A DNA stretch of 64,000 nt, from positions 203,976-267,975 of the forward strand of contig PLDC01000011.1 of NCBI GenBank assembly GCA_003134995.1, written 5' to 3'. Source of the stretch: Acidobacteriaceae bacterium (GTDB taxonomy: Bacteria > Acidobacteriota > Terriglobia > Terriglobales > Acidobacteriaceae). A program made the translations under genes and the position numbers. Positions 20,489-31,434 of this stretch are shown here, in pieces. Each line of letters opens with the position of its first letter. Within the stretch, counting starts at the first letter, position 1. Below the pieces are notes generated by a model. That model was not told the DNA's origin. It ran no database searches and saw only the letters and a list, made by a program, of their open reading frames with translations.

Positions 20489-21078
20489 TGCGCAACCGAA
20501 CTCTTTTCTGAAGCGGATGCCTGGCTCGCGGCAGGCCGGGTGTTGAGCGCTTTCTTGATTGAGTCCTCGATCTCGGCCTTGCCCCTTAGGCCGATGATTT
20601 TGTCTACGATTTTGCCGTCGCGCGTGATCAGAAAACTTTGCGGCAAAGCGGGAACGCCGCCGTACGCGTCGCCCACCGAATCTTTTCCGATGAGGATGGG
20701 ATAGTTCACGCCCATATCCTTGGCGAACTTGGCGATGTCTTCTTTGCTGCCGTCATCCATGGCGACGCCGACGATTTGGAACCCTTGTGCGCGGTATTGA
20801 TTCTGCAGGTCGACGAACCAAGGCATTTCGATTTTGCAGGGACCGCACCACGTCGCCCAAAAGTTGAGCAGCACTGCTTTGCCTCGAAAGTCGGAGAGGT
20901 GCGTGGTCTTGCCGTCGAGCGATTCTAGAGAGAAATCGGGCGCGATTGTTGATTGCGTTATACGGGGCGTTGTGGAGGCGTTGCGGCGCGCCTGATGATA
21001 GCCAAAGTACAGCATCAGCGCAACCACGAACGCCACGACTACTAGAGCTAAAGGACTGCGTTTCACGGAATTCTCCAT
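20485..21078 (-). CDS. TlpA/ResA-like thiol-disulfide oxidoreductase
   Basis: N-terminal anchor; VLLNFWATWCGPCKIEMPWF; 4-nt overlap with the DsbD-alpha gene. Confidence 0.93.
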   Translation of the reverse strand: MENSVKRSPLALVVVAFVVALMLYFGYHQARRNASTTPRITQSTIAPDFSLESLDGKTTHLSDFRGKAVLLNFWATWCGPCKIEMPWFVDLQNQYRAQGFQIVGVAMDDGSKEDIAKFAKDMGVNYPILIGKDSVGDAYGGVPALPQSFLITRDGKIVDKIIGLRGKAEIEDSIKKALNTRPAASQASASEKSSVAQ

Positions 21079-21108
21079 GCGCGATCTGTTTCGCGAGACT
21101 TACCAATC

Positions 21109-21831
21109 CTATAAGGCAAAGCGGTTCAGGAACGAAAGCCAATTCGAAATCAAAGTGAAGCGGCCGATCACGAGCAAGATTCCGAGGCCGATCAGCAAGG
21201 CTCCGCTAGCCACTTCCAGCGCGTGCATGTGCGAGCGGAAGCGGCTGTAAAACTTCAGAAATCTTTCCATCAAGAGCGATGTCAGTAGAAACGGCACGGC
21301 CAGCCCCAGCGAATAAACCGCGAGCAGCAGGATGCCCTTCACCAGCGTATCTTGTTCCCCGGCGATGGTGAGGATTGCCGTCAGGATCGGCCCCAGACAC
21401 GGAGTCCAGCCGAAGGCGAAGGCGAAACCGATTACGAATGCGCCGAGCGGTGTGCTGCTGCCTTTCACGCTGTGCAGGCGAGCGTCCGTATAGAGCGCTT
21501 TGATCTTGAAGATGCCGGTCAGATGCAATCCGAAGAGAATGATGACGACGCCTGCAACTCGGGCCAGGGTGTGTTTATACATTCCGAGCACCTGGCCAAT
21601 TTCAGTCGCAGCCGCCCCGAGTGCGATAAAAACAACGCTGAAGCCAAGAATGAATCCGATGGAGTTCACCATCACCCGCTGCATGAGGTGAGCTTGCGGC
21701 GCTTTCAGTTCCTCCAGGCCGGCTCCGGAAATCAGCGAAAGATAGCCCGGAACCAGCGGCAGCACGCAGGGCGATAGGAATGAAATCAGGCCGGCAAAGA
21801 ATGCGGCTAGCGGAAGTGGAAGGGTCGACAT
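21109..21831 (-). CDS. ccdA: CcdA-like cytochrome c biogenesis / DsbD transmembrane protein
   Basis: AFFAGLISFLSPCVLPLVPGYLSLISG, FGWTPCLGPILTAIL. Confidence 0.93.
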   Translation of the reverse strand: MSTLPLPLAAFFAGLISFLSPCVLPLVPGYLSLISGAGLEELKAPQAHLMQRVMVNSIGFILGFSVVFIALGAAATEIGQVLGMYKHTLARVAGVVIILFGLHLTGIFKIKALYTDARLHSVKGSSTPLGAFVIGFAFAFGWTPCLGPILTAILTIAGEQDTLVKGILLLAVYSLGLAVPFLLTSLLMERFLKFYSRFRSHMHALEVASGALLIGLGILLVIGRFTLISNWLSFLNRFAL

Positions 21832-22043
21832 GCCTGCTTAATTGTACCTGTATCGCTTTTACCTTATGTCAGATAAGACGCTCGAAACGGGAATTAGTTT
21901 CGCTCTTTGAGTTCCCCGGCTTACCTCAGCCAGCAGAGAGGCCGCGCCTGGGTTTGTCCGGTTTTTGGAACAGCGAAAGATCCTGCGCGCAATTGAGTCT
22001 ATGCAGGAATACAATGCTGGCGCAATGAAAAAGGAGAAAGTCT

Positions 22044-23222
22044 ATGCCCAGCACCTCGAAGAAGAAAACAACAAAAAGCAAAACCAGCACTGGGGCCCTG
22101 CAAGCAAGTTGGACAGCTACGCCGATCTCGACGCCGCAAGAATACATAAATTCCGTCGCGATCTCGCAGAACGGCAGCACGGTGGTTGCAGGCACCTTCT
22201 ATTTCCCCTACGCAGCGGGAGCAAAGCACAGTAATGCCGACGTATCACCGATCACTGTAGGCACCTTCGCCTGGAATGCGGCGGGTAAATCGCTTTGGCA
22301 AGATAAATTCCCAGCGACTGAAGGCGTGTACTGGGTTGCAGTATCGCGCGATGGAACATGGGCGGCCGCTGCCGGCTTGTCGGCGCCTGGGCAGGGTTTT
22401 GTTTATATCTACAATGTCGCTTCCGGGGCGCGAGTTTCCACCTATAACACCAAAGTCAGGGTAAACATGGTCGCGTTCTCCAGTGACGGGTCTTACCTGG
22501 TTGCGGGGGCGGACGAAACGTACTTGTTTTCCCGGAGCGGGTCGACTTGGGGAGCGCCGCAAAAACTGCCGTGTGCTGCCGGCGACAGTGTAGTCGCGGT
22601 TGCCATGTCGGCGAGTGGGCAGTGGATAGTCGCGGGGACGTTTCTCGGCGCGGTCATCCTCGTCAAGAATAATGCAGGGGGTTTCGGCACTCCCGTTTCC
22701 TGGCAGCTTAAGGACACCACGATTCACTGGGTTGCCATGTCCGCCAATGGCTCAACCTTTGCCGCGGCTGCAAGCGGCTCAAGTGTTTACTGCTTCCAAA
22801 CTGCAAGCTTCGGAAGCACCAAGGGGCCAGCGTGGACGGCGCCTCTGACCGGTTGTAAGAGCTGCCGTACGGTCGCTGTCTGCGATGACGGCTCTATGGT
22901 TTCAGCAGGCGGCAATGTGGGCACTGCGGGCAAGATTTTCCTGTTCTCCAATCTGGGGACGTCAGGAAAGCAGGTTTGGGCCAAGCCGACTAAGCGGAAT
23001 CCGAACAGCACGTCGCTTGATACGGCCGGCAAGTATGTGACGGTGGCGGATGGCTATCCCGATCAGACGCCGGGCGACTTTTACTTGTTTGGCGCAGCTG
23101 GCAATACTCTGGGCAGCCTCCAGACAAGCAACATGAGCTGGCCCATGCAGATCTCAGCCGATGGGACGGCGATAGCGGCAGGTAGCGATAACTCCAGCGT
23201 CTATTATTTTGTTGTGAAGTAG
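22044..23222 (+). CDS. WD40/PQQ-like beta-propeller protein
   Basis: Repeating blades such as VAVSRDGTWAAAAG, VAFSSDGSYLVAG, VAMSASGQWIVAG, VAMSANGSTFAAA. Confidence 0.8.
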   Translation: MPSTSKKKTTKSKTSTGALQASWTATPISTPQEYINSVAISQNGSTVVAGTFYFPYAAGAKHSNADVSPITVGTFAWNAAGKSLWQDKFPATEGVYWVAVSRDGTWAAAAGLSAPGQGFVYIYNVASGARVSTYNTKVRVNMVAFSSDGSYLVAGADETYLFSRSGSTWGAPQKLPCAAGDSVVAVAMSASGQWIVAGTFLGAVILVKNNAGGFGTPVSWQLKDTTIHWVAMSANGSTFAAAASGSSVYCFQTASFGSTKGPAWTAPLTGCKSCRTVAVCDDGSMVSAGGNVGTAGKIFLFSNLGTSGKQVWAKPTKRNPNSTSLDTAGKYVTVADGYPDQTPGDFYLFGAAGNTLGSLQTSNMSWPMQISADGTAIAAGSDNSSVYYFVVK

Positions 23223-23241
23223 CACTGAGTCCGCCGCGGAT

Positions 23242-24267
23242 TCATTTTGTGGGCGGCAGTGTCGGCGCGGGTTCAGGCGAGCCTTCGGCAAGGGCCTTGT
23301 GCAAGAATCCGGACGGCACGGCTGCGGTCAGCACGACGTGGTCGCCCTCCTGCTTGATCTGAAGGCTGTCGAAGAGCGCTTTCACATCGGCATCGTTGCC
23401 GTGGGTTCCTACGGAAGTCTCGGCGGCGTGAGTCATGGCGATGAAGACGTTGACCTTGTCGGCGACGGCGCGCGCGTCATCGGGAGATTGCGTGAAGGCT
23501 TCGGCGCGAAGGTGAACCGCCTGCGCCATGGGATGAAGCGGGTTGAGAGCGCTTCCCGAAATGACGAGCGTTGCCGGCTTATTGAATACCACGCTCAACC
23601 CGCCAGCTTCGGGTGCCGCAGGATCGATGCGCGCCACCGCCCAAACCAGACTGGCCAACTGAACGTGCTTATAGTATTGGCGTAAAAGCGCAGGCCCTCC
23701 GAATGGAGAAGCCAGGCGCCGCGAGCGGTCGATCATTCCCTGAATCACGGCAGGGTCGTCATGATTGGACGCAGCTACCGAATCGGGGCTCAGCACCGCG
23801 ACACGCAACTGCCTGCCTTCGAGAAGAATCGTGAAAATCTCGACCGAGTTATAGTTCTCGACCGACTTTGAGAGCTGCCGCAAATAAGCGGTAAGGCGCT
23901 CGCCTTGAAATTTTCCCTCGAGCACTTCGGAGAATCGCACTTCCGGCGCCGAGCCGCCGGTTCCGCCTCCAGGCCACTTGCCCGGGTAGTGAATGGCGAA
24001 GGCGGCTTTATCGAGATCGCGCTCGAACTCAAAGCCGGTGTCGCGGATGAACTGCTCGTACTCGGGAGCGTGGCTGACGGAGGGCAGGTCCTTGCCCGAG
24101 TTTGCCCTGCGCACTGCGCCGAGGTTGAGATAGAAAAAAGCATCCGCTCCGGGCAACAGGCGCGCGGGCTCCGGCGGGGCGTGCTTGCGCAGTTGGACGG
24201 CGAGGGTCACCGCCGCGACGATCACTACGAACAGCAGGACGATGGGAAAGGTGCGCCTAATTCGCAT
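23242..24267 (-). CDS. Hypothetical protein with N-terminal membrane anchor
   Basis: MRIRRTFPIVLLFVVIVAAVTLAVQL; long ORF. Confidence 0.7.
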   Translation of the reverse strand: MRIRRTFPIVLLFVVIVAAVTLAVQLRKHAPPEPARLLPGADAFFYLNLGAVRRANSGKDLPSVSHAPEYEQFIRDTGFEFERDLDKAAFAIHYPGKWPGGGTGGSAPEVRFSEVLEGKFQGERLTAYLRQLSKSVENYNSVEIFTILLEGRQLRVAVLSPDSVAASNHDDPAVIQGMIDRSRRLASPFGGPALLRQYYKHVQLASLVWAVARIDPAAPEAGGLSVVFNKPATLVISGSALNPLHPMAQAVHLRAEAFTQSPDDARAVADKVNVFIAMTHAAETSVGTHGNDADVKALFDSLQIKQEGDHVVLTAAVPSGFLHKALAEGSPEPAPTLPPTK

Positions 24268-24561
24268 GGAATGCGGTCAGGGAAGAAATGATAACACTGT
24301 GGGGTGCACGTGTCAGAGTCGCAATTCGAGGACAGACTCTCTTGAGAGTGGCCGACTGTTCTATAAACTATCGGCAAATAGTTGTTGCAAAGGCCGCCTT
24401 CCTGCTGGGCACTCGCTCGCCCTGCATTGCCGGGTTGCAAAATTCTGCATCTTGACGGCGGCCATAACCGAGGGCATGATGCTCCTCGCCCGGAAAACAC
24501 CTCGGGCCATGTATCCGCAGTCACTCTCGACGTCTTGCTGGTTTGTGCAGGAGAATCCGTG

Positions 24562-26175
24562 ATGCGAAGCAGAAATTTGTCGTTTGCCTCGATGACAGCG
24601 ACGATTAGCCTCATGATCACCGTGACCGTGTGTGCCTCCGTGGCTGTGGGGCAAACCTCCGTTCTCACTTATCACAACGATAATTACCGAACCGGCTGGA
24701 ATTCTGGGGAGACCACGCTTACGCCATTGAACGTGAATGCCGCTCAATTCGGCATGCTAGCCACGGTGGTGGTAGACGATCAAGTGGATGCCGAACCTCT
24801 CCTGGTCCCGAACGTGAACGTCACCGCAGGCAGTCACCAGGGCACGCATGACGTGGTCTATATTGTGACCGCCAATGATACGGTTTATGCCATCGACGCC
24901 AATGCCGGCACGCTGCTGCTGCGCAACCATTTGGGAACCCCAGTTGGCACCCCGCTCGGCTGCACGAATAACGGACCCAACGTGGGCATCACCTCGACTC
25001 CGGTGATCGATCTCAGCACCAACAACATCTACGTGATGGCCTACACGCAAGCCAGCGACGGTCCGACTTACACGCTGCACGCGCTTGACCTGGGTAGCCT
25101 GATAGACAAAATTCCCCCCGAGGTTGTGGCCGCGACGCACCCTCTCACGGATGGAAGCAGTTACTCTTTCAACGCGACCTACCAGCGCCAGCGTCCGTCT
25201 CTGCTGGAGGCCAACGGCAACGTTTACGCGGGATTCGGCAGCTTCTGCGATTATTCGGCCGGCGCTACACGCGGATGGGTCCTCGGTTGGAGCGCGACTA
25301 CTTTAGCTCCGCTGGTGAACAGCGAGTTGCTCGATACCCAGGCCAGTGACGCCGACAGTTATTTTCTCTCTTCGATCTGGATGTCGGGCTATGGCCTGGC
25401 GGCAGACGATTCCGGCAATGTCGTCTTCGTGACTGCAAATTCCGACTTTTCCGGAACCACCTATGATGGCATCACCAACGTTCAGGAAAGCGTCGTGAAG
25501 CTGTCCTCGGACTTAAGCACAGTAGTGGACTTGTTCACTCCTGATGATCAGGCCAGCCTTGATGAGACCGACACGGATTTCGGTTCGGGTGGAGTAATGA
25601 TTCTTCCCGATCAACCGGGTACGATCCCTCACCTGGCCGTGGCTGCGGGCAAGAACGGCAGCATGTTCTTTATGAATGAGGACGATCTTGGAGGGTACTC
25701 ACCGACCACGAACAACGTTCTAGGAACTTATCAAATCGGTGGTTGCTGGTGCGGAGAGTCGTATTTCGTCGATCCGAGTGATGGTTTGGGACGCGTGGTA
25801 TCCAGCGGCCTTGAAACGGCAGAGGTGTGGAAGGTAGTCACATCGCCCAGCGTGAGGTTAGCCGCTGTGAGCCGCGCGCCGCTCAGCACGGGACAGAGGA
25901 AAGGTTTTTTTACCAGCATATCGTCGAATGGCACGTCTAACCCCATCATCTGGGCGCTGGCCCGCCCAACGAGCAGGACGAATCCGATTCCCACGCTCTA
26001 TGCGCTGAACCCAGAAGCCGGTGGGAGCATTATGAGCACGCTCTTCATTGGTCTCGCTGGTTCGTGGCCGAATTGGGGTTCGGGCTTCAATCAGGTCCCC
26101 ATGATTGCCAACGGCAAGGTCTACGTCGCCAGCAACAAGCAACTCCGCATTTTCGGATTGAAATCAGGGAAGTGA
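24562..26175 (+). CDS. Secreted PQQ-like beta-propeller protein
   Basis: Signal peptide ...ICASVAVGQ-like; NDTVYAIDANAGTLLLRNHLG; ATG 24562 preferred over 24382. Confidence 0.8.
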   Translation: MRSRNLSFASMTATISLMITVTVCASVAVGQTSVLTYHNDNYRTGWNSGETTLTPLNVNAAQFGMLATVVVDDQVDAEPLLVPNVNVTAGSHQGTHDVVYIVTANDTVYAIDANAGTLLLRNHLGTPVGTPLGCTNNGPNVGITSTPVIDLSTNNIYVMAYTQASDGPTYTLHALDLGSLIDKIPPEVVAATHPLTDGSSYSFNATYQRQRPSLLEANGNVYAGFGSFCDYSAGATRGWVLGWSATTLAPLVNSELLDTQASDADSYFLSSIWMSGYGLAADDSGNVVFVTANSDFSGTTYDGITNVQESVVKLSSDLSTVVDLFTPDDQASLDETDTDFGSGGVMILPDQPGTIPHLAVAAGKNGSMFFMNEDDLGGYSPTTNNVLGTYQIGGCWCGESYFVDPSDGLGRVVSSGLETAEVWKVVTSPSVRLAAVSRAPLSTGQRKGFFTSISSNGTSNPIIWALARPTSRTNPIPTLYALNPEAGGSIMSTLFIGLAGSWPNWGSGFNQVPMIANGKVYVASNKQLRIFGLKSGK

Positions 26176-26263
26176 CGGAAGCAATCCAATTATCGCGGTT
26201 GTGATAGTTTTGCGATCTGCGCGGAAAAACGATCTTTGCGACGCAGACTCTCTGGCTTCCGGT

Positions 26264-29011
26264 TTACTTCCTTAACTCCGCAGGCCAGTTCGTCACCAAT
26301 TGCAGCGGGACCGGGCCTTCGTCTTCGGAGTGGTTCACCAGCAAGCGCTTGCCATCGGAGGAGGCGTCGAACGCGATACCGAGGCCGGGCGAAGCGGCGT
26401 GGAACAAGCGCTGGGGCGCGCCGACTTCTACCTCGGATCCCTTTGGGGTCACTGTGCAGACGAAGATATTGTCCGTAAGGTCCTTGAAGAACAGTTCTCT
26501 CCCGTTCGCGCTCCACGCGGGATAGGCACCGCTATTGGTCGACACTCTCCATTTGCCCTTCCCGTCGGGAAAGCTGGTGATGTAAATGTCCTGCTGGCCG
26601 GATTCGTCGGAGGCGTAGGCCACCCATCGACTGTCGGGAGAAACTCGATAAGCGGAGAGATTCGATTGCGCGGAAGGCGGCTGCACAGCCGTTACGGCTT
26701 TGCCATCTCCATCGACAGGCTTTATCCAAAGGGAAACCATTTTCTCGCCGTCGCCCCACAGATAGGTGAGATATTTTCCATCGGGCGACCAGCCTGGCAT
26801 GTGGTAGTTGTTGCTTTGCTCGATGAGTTTCTTCTCAGCGCCGCTGCCGTCCGCGGACTTGGATCGGATTTCGACGTTGCCGCCGCCCCCGGTGACCAGC
26901 GCCGTGAAGATCAGCGATTTCCCATCGAGAGACCAGGCAGGTTCCTGTACCACTTGCTCGTCGAAGGTGATGCGCGTCTTGGTCTTGCGATCAAGGTCGA
27001 CCGTCCAAATGCCGTTGCCACTGGCAAAGGCCACTCGCTTGTTATCGGGCGAGAGCCGCACATCGCGTACTCCTAACAACCCGCGCGCATTGGTGGCGTT
27101 ATTCTCTTGCGGGTCGTAGTCGGCGAGCGTCTTGCCCGAACGGTCGAACATCACGAGATGACTCTTGGCGGAGTCAGTGCTGCCCAGTTGGTACACCATC
27201 AATCCGTTCTGGGAGACAGAGAAAATACTGCGCCACACGCCAACGTCGTCGCGAAGGTAGGTCACTACTGGAGTGGGCGAACCAGACAGGGTACCGTTGC
27301 TGGGATCGAAGGGCTGCGCTACTAACGCCGTGTTGAGACGGTAGAGAAGATAGCCGGATGCGTACTGCGCCGCGGAATCTGTGGCCAGCACGAAGTGCGT
27401 TTCTTTGCTGTCGACGGAACCGAAGTAGATTCCGTTTTGTTTGGGATCGCCTCCGGTATGGCTGGTGGCAAGAAAAAGAAAATGTTTGCCATCGGGCAGA
27501 AACCAGGGCCAGCGTTGGGTAGTGTGCTTTGTTCTATCGAGTATGGTCGCGGGCTCCGCGGTGCCCCCCTGCGCGCTCACTTTCACCAGTGCTCCCGTAA
27601 AATCCGGGGCGAACACAATCACGTTGTTGGTGCTCCAGCTTCCGCCGCGGGAGTTGGACGCATCACCTATGGTAGCGGCCGGGCCGCCATTGGCGGAAAT
27701 TTTCATCACCTTGCCGCCGGCAAAGAAGCCGATGAAGAGTCCGTCGGGCGACCAGAAAGGATGCGCAGCGCCCGCGGTGCCTTGAAGCGGTTGCGCCGTG
27801 TCGCTGCTGAGCGAGCGGACCCACAGCAGTTTGGTTTCGCCAGAATGAGCGACGAAAGCGATCTTATCTCCTTGCGGAGAAATCACCGGCATGCCGCCGG
27901 CATCGCCGGTTGCGTCGAGAGAAAATTTATCTGGCGGAGGGATTTCGGCGTGAAGCGACAACGGCGTTTCGGAAGATTTTGCCCAGCGGTATCCGGCGAA
28001 TGCGGCGAGTGCGATGAACGCGAGTAGGAGAACGGCCAACCCGGCAGTCCATGCTCGAGTTAGCGGCAATGACTTTGTCGAATCTTTCGTGGTCGGGTCG
28101 CTCATCGACTCGACGACCCAGCGCAGATCCATTGCGAGATCGTGCGCGGATTGCAGGCGGTCCGCAGGATCTTTGGCGAGGCATGCGCGGACCACGCGAT
28201 CGAGCGCGGGCGGAGCGAGTGGCTGGCTGACGGTGATGGGCTCCGGATCTTTTTCCAGAATGGAAGTGAATACGCTGAGTTGCGATTTGCCTTCGAAGGC
28301 GCGGCGGCCGGTGACCATTTCGTAGAGAACGCAGCCGAAGCTGAAGAGGTCGCTGCGGGCGTCGGCTTCGCCGCCTTGTAGAAGTTCGGGCGCCATGTAT
28401 TGAAATGTTCCGACAATCGAACCCTTCTGCGTGAGCGGCGACACCGCCGCGGTGAGCGACGCGAGATTCATGGTCGGCGTAGAGGGAGTGAATGCGCCCA
28501 TGCCTTGCGAGGTAATCGACAACCCTGGTTTCGACAGACCGGGCTTGGCCAGACCGAAGTCCATCAGCTTTGCGCCGGCTTTGGTCAGCATAATGTTCGC
28601 CGGCTTCAGATCGCGATGGATGATGCCTTGCTGATGTGCCTTCTCGAGTGCTTGCGCGATTTCGATTGCAATCTTCAGGGATTGATCGATGGGCAGCGCG
28701 CCTTTGGCCAGGCGGTCGGCGAGAGTCTGGCCTTCGAGATACTCCATGACCAGGAAGTCGGTGCCGTCCTGGCTGCCGATGTCGTGCAGCGTGCAGATAT
28801 TGGCATGCTGAAGCGCGGAAATGGCTTTGGCCTCGCGCTCCATGCGCTGTTTCAATTCCGGATTCGAGGAAAGATGTGACGGCAGAACTTTGATGGCGAC
28901 GGTGCGATCGAGGCGCGTGTCTTTGGCGCGATAAACCTCGCCCATGCCACCGGCGCCGAGCGGAGAAATGATTTCGTAGGGACCGAGTTTCGTGCCAGAG
29001 GTGAGGGCCAT
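26264..29011 (-). CDS. Serine/threonine protein kinase with C-terminal TolB/WD40-like propeller
   Basis: LGAGGMGEVYRAKDTRLDRTVAIKVL, IIHRDLKPANIMLT, TM near residue 330, repeated SPDGKY/SPDSRW blades. Confidence 0.95.
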   Translation of the reverse strand: MALTSGTKLGPYEIISPLGAGGMGEVYRAKDTRLDRTVAIKVLPSHLSSNPELKQRMEREAKAISALQHANICTLHDIGSQDGTDFLVMEYLEGQTLADRLAKGALPIDQSLKIAIEIAQALEKAHQQGIIHRDLKPANIMLTKAGAKLMDFGLAKPGLSKPGLSITSQGMGAFTPSTPTMNLASLTAAVSPLTQKGSIVGTFQYMAPELLQGGEADARSDLFSFGCVLYEMVTGRRAFEGKSQLSVFTSILEKDPEPITVSQPLAPPALDRVVRACLAKDPADRLQSAHDLAMDLRWVVESMSDPTTKDSTKSLPLTRAWTAGLAVLLLAFIALAAFAGYRWAKSSETPLSLHAEIPPPDKFSLDATGDAGGMPVISPQGDKIAFVAHSGETKLLWVRSLSSDTAQPLQGTAGAAHPFWSPDGLFIGFFAGGKVMKISANGGPAATIGDASNSRGGSWSTNNVIVFAPDFTGALVKVSAQGGTAEPATILDRTKHTTQRWPWFLPDGKHFLFLATSHTGGDPKQNGIYFGSVDSKETHFVLATDSAAQYASGYLLYRLNTALVAQPFDPSNGTLSGSPTPVVTYLRDDVGVWRSIFSVSQNGLMVYQLGSTDSAKSHLVMFDRSGKTLADYDPQENNATNARGLLGVRDVRLSPDNKRVAFASGNGIWTVDLDRKTKTRITFDEQVVQEPAWSLDGKSLIFTALVTGGGGNVEIRSKSADGSGAEKKLIEQSNNYHMPGWSPDGKYLTYLWGDGEKMVSLWIKPVDGDGKAVTAVQPPSAQSNLSAYRVSPDSRWVAYASDESGQQDIYITSFPDGKGKWRVSTNSGAYPAWSANGRELFFKDLTDNIFVCTVTPKGSEVEVGAPQRLFHAASPGLGIAFDASSDGKRLLVNHSEDEGPVPLQLVTNWPAELRK

Positions 29012-29042
29012 GGGTTGGCGGCATTATAGCGCCTCGCGAGCG

Positions 29043-31259
29043 CTAGTCTGCCATCTTCTCGCCGGCAATAATCAATCCATGGCTGCTCAAAAATTTTCGG
29101 AGTTCGGCCAAGTGACGGCCGTCTCCTGAAGACTCCGGCGGAGGCGTCACAAGAATGAATTCTGTGCCCGGTTGAAACTGACTCAGCTTCTCTTCGAGAT
29201 CGTCTAACGAGTGAAACTCGTATTGCGCAACCCGTAAGTCCAGGCCGGTCGGCTCATAGTCGGCCGCCGAGATGGCGAGTGGGCGGCTCCGCCAGATTTT
29301 CAAGTATCCATCTAATTGATCGCGCACCCGTTTGACGCTTGTCACTTGCGCGAGCTGTTTCAAGGCACGCTCGTCTGACAGCCACGCCTTTCCAGTAGCC
29401 AACGCCTGCGCCAGGTTCTGGCCCAATCCCAGTTGATAGGGGCGATCCCCCGCGTTCTCCGCGAGCGGGAGATTCAGTTCCGATTCCTGGCCCGCCCACA
29501 TCACAGCCCATTCCTTGAAGCGCCGCAAAAGTGCGGGTTCTGCAGCGGGCGAGCCGTATCTTCCCAGCATCGTAGCTGCAGTCTCAGCAACCTGTGGGTC
29601 GGGGTCGTCGAGGCTTCGAATACCGATTTCCTCCAGGACGGGGTCGTAGTGAATTTCGGAAATCTCTTGAAACAACCCGTGATTACAGGCCGTAAAATCC
29701 TTGCCCCGCGCCGCGACAGCATCTTCAATGCGCACCCGCGCCCCTATAGGATCCACACGCAGCACATACGCCAGCAGCGGATCCTGAATGGCACAGGCTA
29801 ACTTCCCGAGAGACGGATCTAACTTGGCGGTGACTTGCGGAAGGATCGCGTCAGAGGAGTAGCGAGCGATCAATGAGGCGATATTGGAAAGGCCTCCGTA
29901 GTCACTGCTTGTCGTCAAATTTTCGGCAAGAGCAAAATCGACCTCCGGCAGCGTCTTGTCCGGCAAAATTCCCAAAACTCTCGCGCCAAATCGAGGACGT
30001 GGACGCGTGATCTCGCGAATGATCGCAGGGGTTGCGCCGGCGGGATCCAATTCATACCAGTGCTGAAGAGCGCTAGCGCTAAGTTGGAGTGACTGGTACG
30101 CACTCGTTTCACGCATTTCTGGGAAGTCTCGGTAAGCCTCAGCGACATGACGGAGAAGCGGAACCAGTTCCGGTCCGGCAATCTTGTTCCAACGATCAGT
30201 CAACAGGAAAGTCTGGGTGTCCGGAGCAAGTTGATCGAACATTGAAACAATCTGATGGACTAGCCTGTCTGTGGTAGGTTTCGGAATCCCGCCGCTGTTC
30301 CACGCTTCGTTCAAAGCTGTGCTGAGACTGACCGTCAGAGCTTTTCCCCGTTTAGCTGGGAGCGCGGCTATTAATTGTTCGACCGCCTTGCCCTGCTCCT
30401 CCCGCCAATCCTGATCTGCGGGGACTTCATTTACCCTCCTCAATGCCGACATAAACGCGTCGGAGATCGGATGGTCGGGGTCAGCTAGCTCATGCTCAAG
30501 AGCGTTCTTGACCGCCTCACGCTCAGGAGAAGCGATCAGCCCGAGCATGCAAATATAGTCGAGCCCTCCCGAAGACTCGCCGCGCAGGCGCTTTGCCAGT
30601 TCCTTCGCGGCATCGGCAGTTCCAAGAAAGCGGACGGTTTCAAGAGCCTTTGTACGCTCCATCATGCCAGCTTCCTGGTCCTGCTCCTTGTCGGCGGGTG
30701 CCTTATCAAGAATTGCGACCGCAGTACGCAAGGTCATGTCTTGCCAGGATCTCGTAGCGGGGACGATTCGCAGCGTTACCTCGTTCGACTGCACAGCGAT
30801 GGACGAAGAGCCGAGCTGGCTTGAGGGATTCTTAACGCCAACCCGGCTGCTCACAACCGTCAAGCGATAGACGCCGGCCCGTGTGAAGCGCACCCACTCA
30901 TTAAGATTGAGAACAATCGTCCAGGGTTCCGGGCTAAGAAAGCTGAACTCCGTCAAGCCCCCGCCGGGCCCGCCTAGACGACCCTCTAGCGGATCGACCA
31001 CGCCGTCGGCGGGCGACAGATCGAAATGCTCATATTCCATCCTGCCGCTGCGGTCATACTGGGCCCTGTCGATCTGATAGAGGTCCTTAGCGGCGCTGCT
31101 ATAGGACAGCCTCAAGAGTATCTTTTCGCCGATGTGAAATTCGTGTTGGGAGGAGTCGACCGAAACCTGAAGGACAACGGCATGCTCGACAGGGGTTGGG
31201 GACTGAGCTAACGAATAGCCAACCAAGCCAAACAGAAACGGGAGTGTGAAGGATCGCAT
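29043..31259 (-). CDS. Secreted HEAT-repeat-like hypothetical protein
   Basis: Signal peptide MRSFTLPFLFGLVGYSLAQS; DDPDPQVAETAATMLGRYG and alpha-helical repeat pattern. Confidence 0.7.
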   Translation of the reverse strand: MRSFTLPFLFGLVGYSLAQSPTPVEHAVVLQVSVDSSQHEFHIGEKILLRLSYSSAAKDLYQIDRAQYDRSGRMEYEHFDLSPADGVVDPLEGRLGGPGGGLTEFSFLSPEPWTIVLNLNEWVRFTRAGVYRLTVVSSRVGVKNPSSQLGSSSIAVQSNEVTLRIVPATRSWQDMTLRTAVAILDKAPADKEQDQEAGMMERTKALETVRFLGTADAAKELAKRLRGESSGGLDYICMLGLIASPEREAVKNALEHELADPDHPISDAFMSALRRVNEVPADQDWREEQGKAVEQLIAALPAKRGKALTVSLSTALNEAWNSGGIPKPTTDRLVHQIVSMFDQLAPDTQTFLLTDRWNKIAGPELVPLLRHVAEAYRDFPEMRETSAYQSLQLSASALQHWYELDPAGATPAIIREITRPRPRFGARVLGILPDKTLPEVDFALAENLTTSSDYGGLSNIASLIARYSSDAILPQVTAKLDPSLGKLACAIQDPLLAYVLRVDPIGARVRIEDAVAARGKDFTACNHGLFQEISEIHYDPVLEEIGIRSLDDPDPQVAETAATMLGRYGSPAAEPALLRRFKEWAVMWAGQESELNLPLAENAGDRPYQLGLGQNLAQALATGKAWLSDERALKQLAQVTSVKRVRDQLDGYLKIWRSRPLAISAADYEPTGLDLRVAQYEFHSLDDLEEKLSQFQPGTEFILVTPPPESSGDGRHLAELRKFLSSHGLIIAGEKMAD

Positions 31260-31434
31260 GGCTCGCCTACCTCGAACGATTAGACACCGAATCCTTGCGG
31301 TGAGATAGATAATTGCTTAACCGCGTATCCGGGTTGCGCGAAATTTGTCGCTTGTGATAGCTTAGTAAATTGTCCCGGACATCTGGAAGGGATCAAGGGT
31401 ATACTTGTGTCTATGAAGACACTTGTCCCCGTAC

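Noticed and set aside
26300-28027. Plus-strand ORFs 26300-27076 and 27395-28027
   Set aside because: Antisense to the Ser/Thr kinase-propeller gene.
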